A stretch of 64,000 nucleotides of DNA from Sphingomonadales bacterium (GTDB lineage: Bacteria; Pseudomonadota; Alphaproteobacteria; Sphingomonadales; Sphingomonadaceae): NCBI GenBank assembly GCA_004173185.1, contig SEFZ01000030.1, forward strand, positions 1 through 64,000. The letters run 5' to 3'. Under the pieces are notes generated by a model. That model was not told the DNA's origin and did no database searches. It saw only the letters and a program-made list of their open reading frames with translations. This document shows, piece after piece, positions 32,340-40,549 of this stretch. Positions within the stretch are counted from its first letter, which is position 1. Each line of letters starts with the position of its first letter. Position numbers and translations under genes: made by a program.

Positions 32340-32627
32340 CTATTCGATCTTTTTGACCGTATCCTTCGCGGCGTCGCCCACGTCCTTCGCAGCATCGCCT
32401 ACCTTGTCCGCCGCTGTCGTAACCGCGTCGGTCTTGGCGTTCTCGCGATTGTTCTGGTTGAACAGATACACCCCGCCGATCACGACAAGGATCAGGATCG
32501 CAAAGCCGATCAGCAGGCCGGCTCCGCCGCCGCCACGGCGCTCGACTACAACGGTGTCGGGTCCGCCGGACTCGACTACGCGCTCGGTGATCACGCCATC
32601 GCTACGTTCGGTAACACGTTCGGTCAT
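32340..32627 (-). CDS. Small membrane protein with acidic/charged repeats, 95 residues
   Basis: Starts MTERVTERSDGVITERVVES, followed by a Gly run, a membrane helix (GLLIGFAILILVVIGGVYLF) and a C-terminal amphipathic stretch with KVGDAAKDVGDAAKDTVKK. GGGAG lies 7 bases before ATG 32627. It is probably a single-pass membrane protein with a LEA-like tail. Function unknown. Its stop abuts the mtgA stop. Confidence 0.75.
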   Translation of the reverse strand: MTERVTERSDGVITERVVESGGPDTVVVERRGGGGAGLLIGFAILILVVIGGVYLFNQNNRENAKTDAVTTAADKVGDAAKDVGDAAKDTVKKIE

Positions 32628-32682
32628 CTGAATACTCCCATTGATCGGGTGCAACAGCGGAACGCGCGCGATGGTTCCGAAA

Positions 32683-33006
32683 TCAGAACGGAAGTTTGAA
32701 GCCCGGCGGGAGAGGCAATCCGCTGCTCATCTTCGACATTTCGGCCGAAGAAACCGCATCGGCCTTGGCGCGCGCATCGTTGAATGCGGCGGCCAGAAGA
32801 TCCTCCAGCATTCCCTTCTCGCTCGGGTTGAGCAGCGAATCATCGATGTCCATGCCGATGATCCGGCCCTTGGCCGAGCAACGGATCTTGATCAGACCGC
32901 CGCCCGATTGTCCCTCTACCTCGATATTGTCGAGATTGGCCTGCGCCTTGGTCAGCTCGTTCTGGACGTTCTGCGCCATCGCCATGATGTCTTCGAGGCT
33001 CTTCAT
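32683..33006 (-). CDS. YbaB/EbfC nucleoid-associated protein
   Basis: A 107-residue protein: MKSLEDIMAMAQNVQNELTK, then VEGQSGGGLIKIRCSAKGRI and a late LPPGFKLPF. YbaB proteins bind DNA as dimers and commonly lie next to dnaX and recR. It overlaps the dnaX stop by 4 bases. Confidence 0.93.
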   Translation of the reverse strand: MKSLEDIMAMAQNVQNELTKAQANLDNIEVEGQSGGGLIKIRCSAKGRIIGMDIDDSLLNPSEKGMLEDLLAAAFNDARAKADAVSSAEMSKMSSGLPLPPGFKLPF

Positions 33007-34622
33007 GCCTGATTGCTCCGGTTATTTTTGGTCCAGCCGATCAGCTGGGCGTCTGGGAATGCTTCGAGCGCTGCGGCGACCACGGGCGAGCGGAGCACGA
33101 TTTCGCGCTCGGCCGCTTCGTTCGACGCCTGCTGCTCCCGCAACGTAGGTTCGCTCGCGCCGTCCACAAGCCGCAACCGCCAGTTTACGCCGGTGGTATC
33201 TTTCAACGCGGCAGCGAGATCGCGCAGGAAATCATGCGGCAATTGCCGCGCCGCGCCGAATTCCGCTTCGCTGCCGTTGAAGCTGACCGGGCGCAGATAA
33301 TCGCGCACCTGCGTCGCCAGTTGAAGCCGCCGATTGGTCTCCAGATGGTCCGCCAGTTCGGCCACATTGCCCGGCAGCGCGTTCTCCTTCGGCGCGGCGG
33401 GCGCAGCGGGAGCGGAACTCACCACGCCGCTCGCAATCTGCCGCGCAAGATCGCCCGGATCGGGCAATTGCGACGCATGGATCACCCGCAACAGCGCCAT
33501 CTCGCACGCTTCGATCGGCAGTGCCGCGCGGGCGACTTCGTCATGCCCCTTGAGCAGCAACTGCCACAGCCGGTGCAGCATCGGGAAGCTCAGCCCCGCC
33601 GCCCAGCGTTCCAGCGCCTTCATTTCCTCGGCCGATTGCCCCGCCGTCGCTTCGGTGCCCAGCTTGACCAATGTCACGCCGTGGACGGTCTCGAGCAGCG
33701 TCTTGAGCACCGCCTGCGGATCGACGCCCATGTCATATTGCAGCCGAAGCGCCGCCAGCGCTCCGCCGGCATCGCCGCTGAGCAGCAGGCCGAACAATTC
33801 GCGGATTGCGCCGCGATCGGAAAGCCCCAGCATCTGGCGCACCGCATCGGCCTTCACGCCCTCGCCCTCGATGCCCGCATGAGCAATCGCCTGATCGAGG
33901 ATCGAAAGCCCGTCGCGTGCCGAACCTTCGGCTGCGCGGGCAATCATGTTAAGCGCCTCGGGCTCGGCCTCAACGCCTTCCTTCTCGGAGACCATCGCGA
34001 AATGCCCGGCCAGTGCCTCGGCCGAAATCCGCCGCAGATCGAAACGCTGGCAGCGGGACAGCACCGTTACGGGCACCTTGTTGACCTCGGTCGTGGCGAA
34101 CAGGAATTTCACATGCGCCGGCGGCTCCTCAAGCGTCTTGAGCAGGCCGTTGAACGCGGCCTTGGACAGCATGTGGACTTCATCGATGATGTAGATCTTG
34201 TAGCGCGCCGAAACCGCCGAATAGCGCGAAGCCTCGATGATCTCGCGAATATCGTCGATGCCGGTATGGCTGGCGGCGTCCATCTCGATCACGTCGATAT
34301 GCCGCCCTTCGGCAATCGCCACGCAGGGCTCGCACACGCCGCACGGATCGATCGTCGGCCCGCTTTGCCCGTCCGGCCCGATGCAATTAAGCGCCTTGGC
34401 AATCAGTCGCGCGGTGCTCGTCTTACCGACCCCGCGAACCCCGGTGAGCAGAAACGCGTGCGCCAGCCGGTCGCGTTTGATCGCGTTGCCCAGCGTGGTG
34501 ACCATGGCATCCTGCCCGATCAGCTCGGAAAAGGTTTGCGGCCGATATTTGCGCGCCAGCACGCGATACGCCTGATCGCGCTGCTGCTGGGGTTCATCGA
34601 GGCCTAAGAGGGAATCGGACAT
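33003..34622 (-). CDS. dnaX: DNA polymerase III subunit gamma/tau
   Basis: A 539-residue clamp-loader subunit. It has ARKYRPQTFSELIGQD, Walker A GVRGVGKTSTAR, a zinc module with CGVCEPC, and the sensor motif ATTEVNKVPVTVLSRCQRFD. It loads the sliding clamp and couples polymerases. I saw no obvious slippery heptamer with a hairpin to make a shorter gamma form. ATG 34622 begins MSDSLLGLDEPQQQ. Confidence 0.95.
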   Translation of the reverse strand: MSDSLLGLDEPQQQRDQAYRVLARKYRPQTFSELIGQDAMVTTLGNAIKRDRLAHAFLLTGVRGVGKTSTARLIAKALNCIGPDGQSGPTIDPCGVCEPCVAIAEGRHIDVIEMDAASHTGIDDIREIIEASRYSAVSARYKIYIIDEVHMLSKAAFNGLLKTLEEPPAHVKFLFATTEVNKVPVTVLSRCQRFDLRRISAEALAGHFAMVSEKEGVEAEPEALNMIARAAEGSARDGLSILDQAIAHAGIEGEGVKADAVRQMLGLSDRGAIRELFGLLLSGDAGGALAALRLQYDMGVDPQAVLKTLLETVHGVTLVKLGTEATAGQSAEEMKALERWAAGLSFPMLHRLWQLLLKGHDEVARAALPIEACEMALLRVIHASQLPDPGDLARQIASGVVSSAPAAPAAPKENALPGNVAELADHLETNRRLQLATQVRDYLRPVSFNGSEAEFGAARQLPHDFLRDLAAALKDTTGVNWRLRLVDGASEPTLREQQASNEAAEREIVLRSPVVAAALEAFPDAQLIGWTKNNRSNQA

Positions 34623-34713
34623 TGCGATCACCCTAGCGGCGCGACGGCGCGGTGTCGAAGGGCCTGTGGCGTTCGGCGTTGCTATCTCAAGCCGATGCGA
34701 TAGCTTCGGACAG

Positions 34714-35061
34714 ATGAAGGTAGCAATCTTGGCGATCGCGCTCACATTGCTATCGGGCTGTGCGTGGCCAACATATGACAAGGCGATATTGGCTTCGGTC
34801 AAAGCCGAAGCCCGCGCCCTGCAAAAAGCCTATCCGACGATGGACTTCGAACAAGTGCCCAAAGAGGCTTGGCCCAAGACGATTGCCAGCCTCAAGCCCG
34901 AATTGGTATTCGTCTCTATCGATGGAGTGGATATCCTGACCAAACCCTATTTCGATGGCGGCTGGGGGTATTTCGTCGTGATAGACGATGGCGTCGCGCC
35001 ACAGCCGGAGGGCCGATATTCGAAACTGGGCGAGGGGATTTACTGGTCTCACCCCTACTGA
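34714..35061 (+). CDS. Small lipoprotein, hypothetical
   Basis: A 115-residue protein with a lipobox LLSGC at residues 13-17. The mature part has YDKAILASVKAEARALQKAY and a C-terminal half rich in aromatic residues (FDGGWGYFVV). I do not recognise a domain. It is divergent from dnaX. Confidence 0.65.
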   Translation: MKVAILAIALTLLSGCAWPTYDKAILASVKAEARALQKAYPTMDFEQVPKEAWPKTIASLKPELVFVSIDGVDILTKPYFDGGWGYFVVIDDGVAPQPEGRYSKLGEGIYWSHPY

Positions 35062-35164
35062 GCGGGGATTGCGCTGCGGCAGAGCCGTATCGTCGGACGA
35101 CGCTTGAGGCGCCTCCGGCCGTGCGCGCTGCTCGTCGCGCTTTCGCTTCGCTAAATCCCGGCAG

Positions 35165-35266
35165 CGCGCGGTGGGAGCCGGAACGACCCGCGGCGAAATC
35201 GTTGTGGCTGCTTCCTTCCGGATCTGACCAGGTTGGCGACGACCACGTCCGCCCGACTCCCGCGGC
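35165..35266 (-). ncRNA. ffs: Signal recognition particle 4.5S RNA
   Basis: On the minus strand the sequence GTCAGATCCGGAAGGAAGCAGCC is the invariant SRP RNA domain IV apical part, and the ends (GCCGCGGGAGTCGG and CCGGCTCCCACCGCG) pair into the long stem. About 100 nt. It works with Ffh and FtsY, also encoded in this window. End positions are approximate. Confidence 0.92.
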
Positions 35267-35338
35267 GCATATGGTCGATGCTAGACCCGTACGCAAGAGC
35301 GGGCGCGCCACATCGGTGGCACGCCCGTCTTCAAGCAG

Positions 35339-35611
35339 TTACCGCCAGGCGCGAACCTTGCGGCAGGTGCGATAGCTGCGGCCGTTGCGCCATTTGCGCG
35401 TGCAGACCGTGCGCATGTACGAGCGGCGGCGGTCGTTGCGATAATGGCGACGGTGGCGATTCTGATCGACCGAAACACTGACGGAAGCGGTCGTTGCCAT
35501 CGTCGCGGCAGTCACCGGTCCGGCAGGTGTCGCAACCGGCGCAGCGCTCGCCGCGGCCGGAGCCAACAGCATCGCCGCGGCAGCTGCAGCAATAAGCCCT
35601 AATGTTTTCAT
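35339..35611 (-). CDS. Small exported basic protein, 90 residues
   Basis: The signal peptide MKTLGLIAAAAAAMLLAPAAASAA is followed by a Thr/Val-rich linker and a very basic end (HRRHYRNDRRRSYMRTVCTRKWRNGRSYRTC). The two cysteines could form a disulfide. The periplasmic product is positively charged and might bind the cell envelope. Unknown function. GGGAGAG precedes the start. Confidence 0.7.
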   Translation of the reverse strand: MKTLGLIAAAAAAMLLAPAAASAAPVATPAGPVTAATMATTASVSVSVDQNRHRRHYRNDRRRSYMRTVCTRKWRNGRSYRTCRKVRAWR

Positions 35612-35678
35612 TCTCATCTCTCCCGCGAGCTCCAAGCCCGCGACGGCTAAAATGATCGAAACCGTAACGAAGTTCCGT

Positions 35679-36089
35679 TCAATCAATCCGGGTAGAAATC
35701 GATTTGCCGTGCCGCTTCTCCAGCACCTCTTCGGCAATGTCCCCAGTGATGCGCAGCGCCTCCAGCTCGGCTTCGCTCTTATGCTCGATGCCCATCACTT
35801 CGTCTCGCGCGCCGCGCATCGCGTGGATCAATTCATCGATCTTCATGTGCAGCGCAATCTCATGTCGCTTCTGCTGGTTGAGCACCATCTGGGTCAGCGT
35901 GATCGCCAGCACCGACAACACCAGCGTCAATACCGCCGTAGCGCTTTCCCCGAGCGGCAGCAGGAACCAGGCGAAGCAAAAGAGAATGACAAGAATCAGC
36001 GCAAGCGGATGCCCGGCGATATTCGCGCCCCAATCGGAGAAGCGACAACCCAGAATATAGAGCTTTTGGCGCAGGTTAGGCTTTGACAC
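35679..36089 (-). CDS. Low-affinity iron permease-like membrane protein
   Basis: A 136-residue protein with two hydrophobic segments (LALILVILFCFAWFLLPLG and TAVLTLVLSVLAITLTQMVL) followed by LNQQKRHEIALHMKIDELIHAMRGARDEVMGIEH, the pattern of Pfam Iron_permease (PF04120). Despite the family name, iron transport is poorly supported for bacterial members. GTG 36089 is the likely start, but the upstream region is also open. Confidence 0.7.
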   Translation of the reverse strand: MSKPNLRQKLYILGCRFSDWGANIAGHPLALILVILFCFAWFLLPLGESATAVLTLVLSVLAITLTQMVLNQQKRHEIALHMKIDELIHAMRGARDEVMGIEHKSEAELEALRITGDIAEEVLEKRHGKSISTRID

Positions 36090-36126
36090 GCCCGCGATAA
36101 CGACTCGCCTCCGCCGCTGTTCCGCC

Positions 36127-36459
36127 TCAGCGGTTTTGCATATCGCGGTGGCCGGAGGGCATGCGCACCGTGATCCCATCCAGATCGGGCGTCAGGAGAA
36201 TCTGGCACGCCAGCCGGCTGGTCCGTGTCGCGCCGATAGCGAGATCGAGCATGTCCTCCTCATCCTCGCTGGCCGGGGGCAAGCGCGCGAAATCCTCCGC
36301 CGCGATCAACACATGGCAAGTCGAGCATGCCATCTGCCCCTCGCACGTGCCCTCCAGCGGCTGCCCGTCATTCTGCGCGACTTCGAGCAGGCGCTCGCCG
36401 TCCTTGGCGATCACCTCGCGCTCGCTGCCGTCGGTGCCGATGAAGCGAACGCGGATCAT
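36127..36459 (-). CDS. [2Fe-2S] ferredoxin (adrenodoxin type)
   Basis: A 110-residue ferredoxin. Cluster cysteines sit in TCEGQMACSTCHV and LACQI (C-x5-C-x2-C...C). This type serves iron-sulfur cluster assembly or P450 and hydroxylase systems. It overlaps the cysteine desulfurase gene by 4 bases, which points to Fe-S assembly. Confidence 0.92.
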   Translation of the reverse strand: MIRVRFIGTDGSEREVIAKDGERLLEVAQNDGQPLEGTCEGQMACSTCHVLIAAEDFARLPPASEDEEDMLDLAIGATRTSRLACQILLTPDLDGITVRMPSGHRDMQNR

Positions 36460-37541
36460 GGCTTTTGCCCCCGTGCGGCATAATTGATCCGATCGAGCGC
36501 CGCGAGCAGCTCCTCCTCGGTCGTGTACCGGCCAAAGCCGATGCGGATGCTTGATTTGGCGTCCTTATCGGTCATCCCGATGCCGCGCAGCACATGGCTG
36601 GTCCGTCCTGATCCGCTCGCACAGGCCGAGCCCGCCGAAAAAGCGATGTCGCGCAGATCCGACATTAATCGTGCCACATCGAGGCCCTCGCGACGCAGAT
36701 TGAGGTTTCCGGGATAGCGCTCGCCCTGCGATCCGTTGAGCTTCCAATCGACTGCAATCCGAGAAAGCGCCGCGCGGTAAAGCTGCCCGATATGGGCATG
36801 ATCCGCGCCAAAACGCTGCTTGGCGAGCTTTGCGGCCGCGCCGAAACCGGCGCAGAGCGCAGGCGACAAAGTGCCCGAACGCCCCGCCGCTTCCTGCCCG
36901 CCGCCATGCATCAGCGGTTCGAGCGTCACGCCGTCGCGGATCCACAAAGCGCCTATGCCCTTCGGCCCGTGCACCTTGTGCGCCGAAATCGCGATCAGAT
37001 CGCACTCGTCAGGAATCCGCTCGCGACCATAGCCCTGCACCGCGTCGCACAGGAACAAGGCCCCCGCCGCATGCGCGATCTCTGCCAGCTGCTCGATCGG
37101 CTGGATCACGCCGATCTCGTTATTGACCAGCATCGCCGCGACCAGCCCGGTGCCGGGCGTCACTGCCGCGCGAAACGCCGCAAAATCGACCAGCCCGTCG
37201 CTCCCCACCGGCAGGATCGTCACCTGCCGCCCCTTGCGGGCCTCGGCCTCGACGGTGTCAAGCACCGCCGCATGTTCGGTGGCGAGCGTGACGATCGGGC
37301 CGGTGGTGCCTTTGATCGCCCAATTGAGTGATTCGGTCGCGCCACTGGTGAAGCTCACCGCCCCGCCGCGCGGCAACAGATCGGCGACCTGCTCGCGCGC
37401 CACTTCCACCGCCGCCTTGGCAGCACGCCCCAGCGCATGCGCCGAATGCGGATTGCCGTGTTGACTTTCCAGCCAAGGCAGCATCGCCGCCAGCGCTTCC
37501 GGAGCGAGTGGCGTCGTCGCCTGATAATCGAGATAGATCAT
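36456..37541 (-). CDS. Cysteine desulfurase family protein (IscS/NifS-like)
   Basis: A 361-residue PLP enzyme. It begins MIYLDYQATTPLAPEALAAM. The PLP lysine is in SAHKVHGPKG and the active cysteine in SAGSACASGSGRTSHVL. It takes sulfur from cysteine for Fe-S clusters or thio-modification. It overlaps both its neighbours by 4 bases. It is one of two adjacent desulfurase genes. Confidence 0.92.
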   Translation of the reverse strand: MIYLDYQATTPLAPEALAAMLPWLESQHGNPHSAHALGRAAKAAVEVAREQVADLLPRGGAVSFTSGATESLNWAIKGTTGPIVTLATEHAAVLDTVEAEARKGRQVTILPVGSDGLVDFAAFRAAVTPGTGLVAAMLVNNEIGVIQPIEQLAEIAHAAGALFLCDAVQGYGRERIPDECDLIAISAHKVHGPKGIGALWIRDGVTLEPLMHGGGQEAAGRSGTLSPALCAGFGAAAKLAKQRFGADHAHIGQLYRAALSRIAVDWKLNGSQGERYPGNLNLRREGLDVARLMSDLRDIAFSAGSACASGSGRTSHVLRGIGMTDKDAKSSIRIGFGRYTTEEELLAALDRINYAARGQKP

Positions 37542-38623
37542 GCCGCGCGCGCCCGCGCATCGGCAGCGATCTCGCGCCAGAGCGCCGCGAAACTCTCGAT
37601 CTCGGCCTCGGTCGTCCCACGCCCGAAGCTCACCCGGACCACTTCGCGCAGGGCGGGCTCGCTCCAGCCCATCGCGCTCAGCACGTGGCTCGGCCGCATG
37701 CTCCCGGAGGAACAGGCGCTTCCCGCCGAAACCGCGAACCCGGCCATGTCAAAGCGGATCAACTGGGCTGCCGAGGAAACCCCCGGCATCCGATATGCTC
37801 CGATCAGCGGCGACCGCGCGCTTTCGGCACCCACCATTTCCACGCCGGGCAAAGCCGCCTCCAGCCGCGCCCGCAGCGCCGCAGGCCCCTGTAGATCCTC
37901 AGGCACTTCAACCGCCGCCGCGAAGCCCAAGGCCCCGGGCAAATTTTCGGTGCCCGCCCGATAGCCCTTTTCCTGACCGCCCATCGGCATCAGCGTGGCA
38001 AAGTCACGGACGAACAGCGCGCCGATGCCGGGCGGTCCGCCGCGCTTGTGCGCCGAGACCGCGACCAGATCGGCATGACGCAGCACCGCCGCAGAGGCGC
38101 GCGCCGGCATCTGCGCCGCATCGACCAGCAATGTCCCGCCCGCCGCGTGAACGATCTCCGCAATCGCCTCGATCGGCTGGATCACACCGGTCTCGCTATT
38201 CGCCCATTGCACGCAGAGCAGCACATGTGCGGCGATCGCTGAACGCAGCGCATCCAGATCGAGCGTCCCATCCGCCAGCACCGGCAACACCTTGGCGCCC
38301 TCGGCATGGCGCAGCACCGAATCATGCTCCACCGCAGTGATCAACCGCCGCTCCGCCATCGAGCGCGAAAGCGCCAGTTGCAGCGATTCGCTCGCGCCCC
38401 CGGTCAGCACCACCTCATGCGACCAGCCATAGGCCGCAGCGATCCGCGCACGCGCATCCTCCAGCGCCGCGCGGGCCGCACGGCCCTCTGCATGGGGCGA
38501 AGAAGGATTGGCCCAATGGCGCATCCCCGCCTCCACTGCAGCCACCGATTGGGGCAGCATCGGGGTGGTCGCGGCATGATCTAGATAGATGCGGTCGGCC
38601 AAAAACTCGTTCCAATTGCGCAA
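37538..38623 (-). CDS. Second cysteine desulfurase family aminotransferase
   Basis: A 361-residue paralogue of the downstream gene. TTG 38623 is the likely start (RIYLDHAATTPMLPQ). The PLP lysine is in SAHKRGGPPG and the cysteine in SAGSACSSGSMRPSHVL. Differences from its neighbour suggest an old duplication. The two may form a heterodimer or serve different acceptors. It is first in the desulfurase-ferredoxin operon. Confidence 0.9.
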   Translation of the reverse strand: MRNWNEFLADRIYLDHAATTPMLPQSVAAVEAGMRHWANPSSPHAEGRAARAALEDARARIAAAYGWSHEVVLTGGASESLQLALSRSMAERRLITAVEHDSVLRHAEGAKVLPVLADGTLDLDALRSAIAAHVLLCVQWANSETGVIQPIEAIAEIVHAAGGTLLVDAAQMPARASAAVLRHADLVAVSAHKRGGPPGIGALFVRDFATLMPMGGQEKGYRAGTENLPGALGFAAAVEVPEDLQGPAALRARLEAALPGVEMVGAESARSPLIGAYRMPGVSSAAQLIRFDMAGFAVSAGSACSSGSMRPSHVLSAMGWSEPALREVVRVSFGRGTTEAEIESFAALWREIAADARARAA

Positions 38624-38694
38624 AACCCGTCTCTGCCTATATAGCCCCCATCTCCCCGCGCCACTGCGCGCGCACCAAATTCAGCAGGTCCGAT

Positions 38695-39351
38695 TTGCCC
38701 GAAGTCATTTTTCCCGGCCCCGAAGGCCGTCTCGAAGGCCGTTTCGCTCCTGCTCCGCGTCCGCGCGCGCCAGTTGCGATGATCCTCCATCCGCATCCGA
38801 ATGCGGGCGGCACGATGAACAACCGCATCGTGCAGGAGCTCTACAAGACCTTTCAGCGCCGCGGCTTCGCCACGCTGCGATTCAATTTCCGTGGCGTCGG
38901 CAAGAGCCAGGGCACGTTCGACAACGGCATCGGTGAACTCTCCGACGCAGCCTCGGCGCTCGACTGGGTCCAGAGCTTCCACCCGGAAGCATCGACCACC
39001 TGGGTCGCCGGATTCGGCTTTGGCGCGTGGATCGGCATGCAGTTGCTGATGCGCCGCCCGGAAGTCCGCGGCTTCATCTCGGTCGCGCCTCCGGCAAACA
39101 TGTTCGACTTCACCTTCCTCGCGCCCTGCCCCTCCTCGGGCATCATCATTCAGGGCGAGAATGACGAAGTCGTCACGCCGGGCGCAGTCCAGAAGCTCGT
39201 CGACAAGCTGCGCACCCAGCGCCACATCACGATCCACCACGACACCATCCCCGGCGCGAACCACTTCTTCGAGCATGAGATGGAAGAGCTGATGGGCTCG
39301 GTCGACAAGTATCTCGACATGCGCTTGGACCCGAACTCGCCCATTCGCTAA
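38695..39351 (+). CDS. Alpha/beta hydrolase (Dienelactone/COG2945-like)
   Basis: A 218-residue hydrolase: AMILHPHPNAGGTMNNRIVQELY, then LRFNFRGVGKSQGTFDNG, both typical of the COG2945 group, and a late NHFFEHEMEELM with the likely catalytic His. The nucleophile elbow reads GFGFGAW, where the usual Ser is replaced by Phe, so hydrolase activity is uncertain. It is divergent from the desulfurase operon. Confidence 0.85.
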   Translation: MPEVIFPGPEGRLEGRFAPAPRPRAPVAMILHPHPNAGGTMNNRIVQELYKTFQRRGFATLRFNFRGVGKSQGTFDNGIGELSDAASALDWVQSFHPEASTTWVAGFGFGAWIGMQLLMRRPEVRGFISVAPPANMFDFTFLAPCPSSGIIIQGENDEVVTPGAVQKLVDKLRTQRHITIHHDTIPGANHFFEHEMEELMGSVDKYLDMRLDPNSPIR

Positions 39352-39471
39352 CTTACTTTGGTCCCCGGCCTTGTGCCGGGGTCCACTGTGCCGATTGCGC
39401 TGGGATAGAGGCTCTTTCGGGTTACCCAGCCGCTTGGTGGACCCCGGCACGAGGCCGGGGTGCCAAGTTAG
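39351..39471. repeat. REP-like inverted repeat pair, family A
   Basis: Left arm ACTTTGGTCCCCGGCCTTGT and right arm CACGAGGCCGGGGTGCCAAG are inverted copies around about 60 bases. It lies immediately after the hydrolase stop and before the convergent GFA gene, and could work as a terminator for both. Confidence 0.85.
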
Positions 39472-39497
39472 GGCTTTAGCTGAGCACCCCTCGCGAC

Positions 39498-39896
39498 TCA
39501 GCCCCCGGGAAATCTTTCGAACTTCGGCAAATCGCCATGCCGGCCCAGCCATTCCGGCGCATCGGCGGTCTGGATATGAACTTGTGGCGGAAACGCGTCC
39601 TTGTCGTCGAACGTCCCTGCCTGAATGTCGGTCTGGTTCGGGAAGATCGTCTCGTTGATGAAGAACATCCCCGTCCCACATGTCCCGCAAAACTGCCGTG
39701 TCGATCCGGCTGAGCTTTGATAGCTGACCGGCGTACCCGTAATCGTGATCGCGTCGTTCGGAAACAGCGTCCACACCACCGGCGTGGCACCCGCCGACGC
39801 GCGGCAATCGTCGCACCAGCACGCCGCGCTATGCGCCGGATCGCCGCTTACCTCGTAGGAAATAGCGCCACACTGACAGCGCCCGGTCTTGCTCAT
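39498..39896 (-). CDS. GFA family protein (glutathione-dependent formaldehyde-activating-like)
   Basis: A 132-residue zinc protein beginning MSKTGRCQCGAISYEV. The zinc cysteines are in CQC, CWCDDC and FCGTCGTGMFF. Known members include Gfa, which was thought to speed the formaldehyde-glutathione reaction; most members are uncharacterised. Confidence 0.88.
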   Translation of the reverse strand: MSKTGRCQCGAISYEVSGDPAHSAACWCDDCRASAGATPVVWTLFPNDAITITGTPVSYQSSAGSTRQFCGTCGTGMFFINETIFPNQTDIQAGTFDDKDAFPPQVHIQTADAPEWLGRHGDLPKFERFPGG

Positions 39897-39966
39897 ATCC
39901 GCTCTCCCAAATTGCCAGATGTTCTCTACCTGTTCCCGCAATTCGCCGCCAGCAGAAATTGCAGCT

Positions 39967-40185
39967 TCAGGGATTGGGCAGGTTCTTGGCGCCGCCCGCG
40001 ACAAACGCCGCTGTCGCCTGTTCGGCGCTCAGATACGCCTCCTGAAATTCGGCGCTCCAATATTTGAGGTCATGGAGATCGATCCGCTGGCCCGTCACCG
40101 CGCACAGCACGTAGCTGCCGGGGACAACCACCTCGAATTCGGGCGTGCCATAGAGGATATGCGCGGGAGCAGCAGATTTCAGCAT
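39967..40185 (-). CDS. DUF2093 domain protein
   Basis: A 72-residue protein: PAHILYGTPEFEVVVPGSYVLCAVTGQRIDL then LKYWSAEFQEAY, which match the alphaproteobacterial DUF2093 family. Unknown function, probably a small zinc-free soluble protein. Confidence 0.85.
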   Translation of the reverse strand: MLKSAAPAHILYGTPEFEVVVPGSYVLCAVTGQRIDLHDLKYWSAEFQEAYLSAEQATAAFVAGGAKNLPNP

Positions 40186-40208
40186 GCGAGCCTATTTGGG
40201 CACGCGCC

Positions 40209-40376
40209 TCAATAAGTCCAGATCATCAAATTGCCGAAGAGCACCACTGCGCAGATGATCATCAGCACCCCCTTGGTGCGATCGGTCTTGAGCAGCCGTG
40301 TCCCGCCCCAGAGCAGCACGAACATGGCGACCACCATGATGCTCAGCATGATCGGGTGGAGCGAGGGATCCATCAT
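40209..40376 (-). CDS. Small membrane protein, 55 residues
   Basis: ATG 40376 gives MMDPSLHPIMLSIMVVAMFV, then a basic loop (RLLKTDRTKG) and a second helix (VLMIICAVVLFGNLMIWTY). Its start overlaps the stop of the next small gene by 4 bases (ATGA), which supports translation. A two-helix membrane peptide of unknown function. Confidence 0.65.
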   Translation of the reverse strand: MMDPSLHPIMLSIMVVAMFVLLWGGTRLLKTDRTKGVLMIICAVVLFGNLMIWTY

Positions 40377-40549
40377 AGAAAATACACCAATACAGCAATG
40401 ATCGCAGCGATGACCGCGATGCCCGCGAGACCGATCATCCGTTCACGCGGGCGATAGATGAAGAGCAACAGATAATAGATTGCTGGCCCAAGCACGCTGG
40501 AAACCGCGCCCAGCGCGTTGGCGATGATTCCTCCGAACCGGCTGGCCAT
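40373..40549 (-). CDS. Small membrane protein, 58 residues
   Basis: ATG 40549 overlaps the dehydratase stop by one base set (ATGA). It begins MASRFGGIIANALGAVSSVL and has two hydrophobic segments (VLGPAIYYLLLFIY and GLAGIAVIAAIIAVLVYFL). Overlaps on both sides make it a credible member of the dehydratase operon. Confidence 0.65.
   Translation of the reverse strand: MASRFGGIIANALGAVSSVLGPAIYYLLLFIYRPRERMIGLAGIAVIAAIIAVLVYFL

Noticed and set aside
33234..34607. 457-codon plus-strand frame opposite dnaX
   Set aside because: Shadow of dnaX; no signal, domain or start context.
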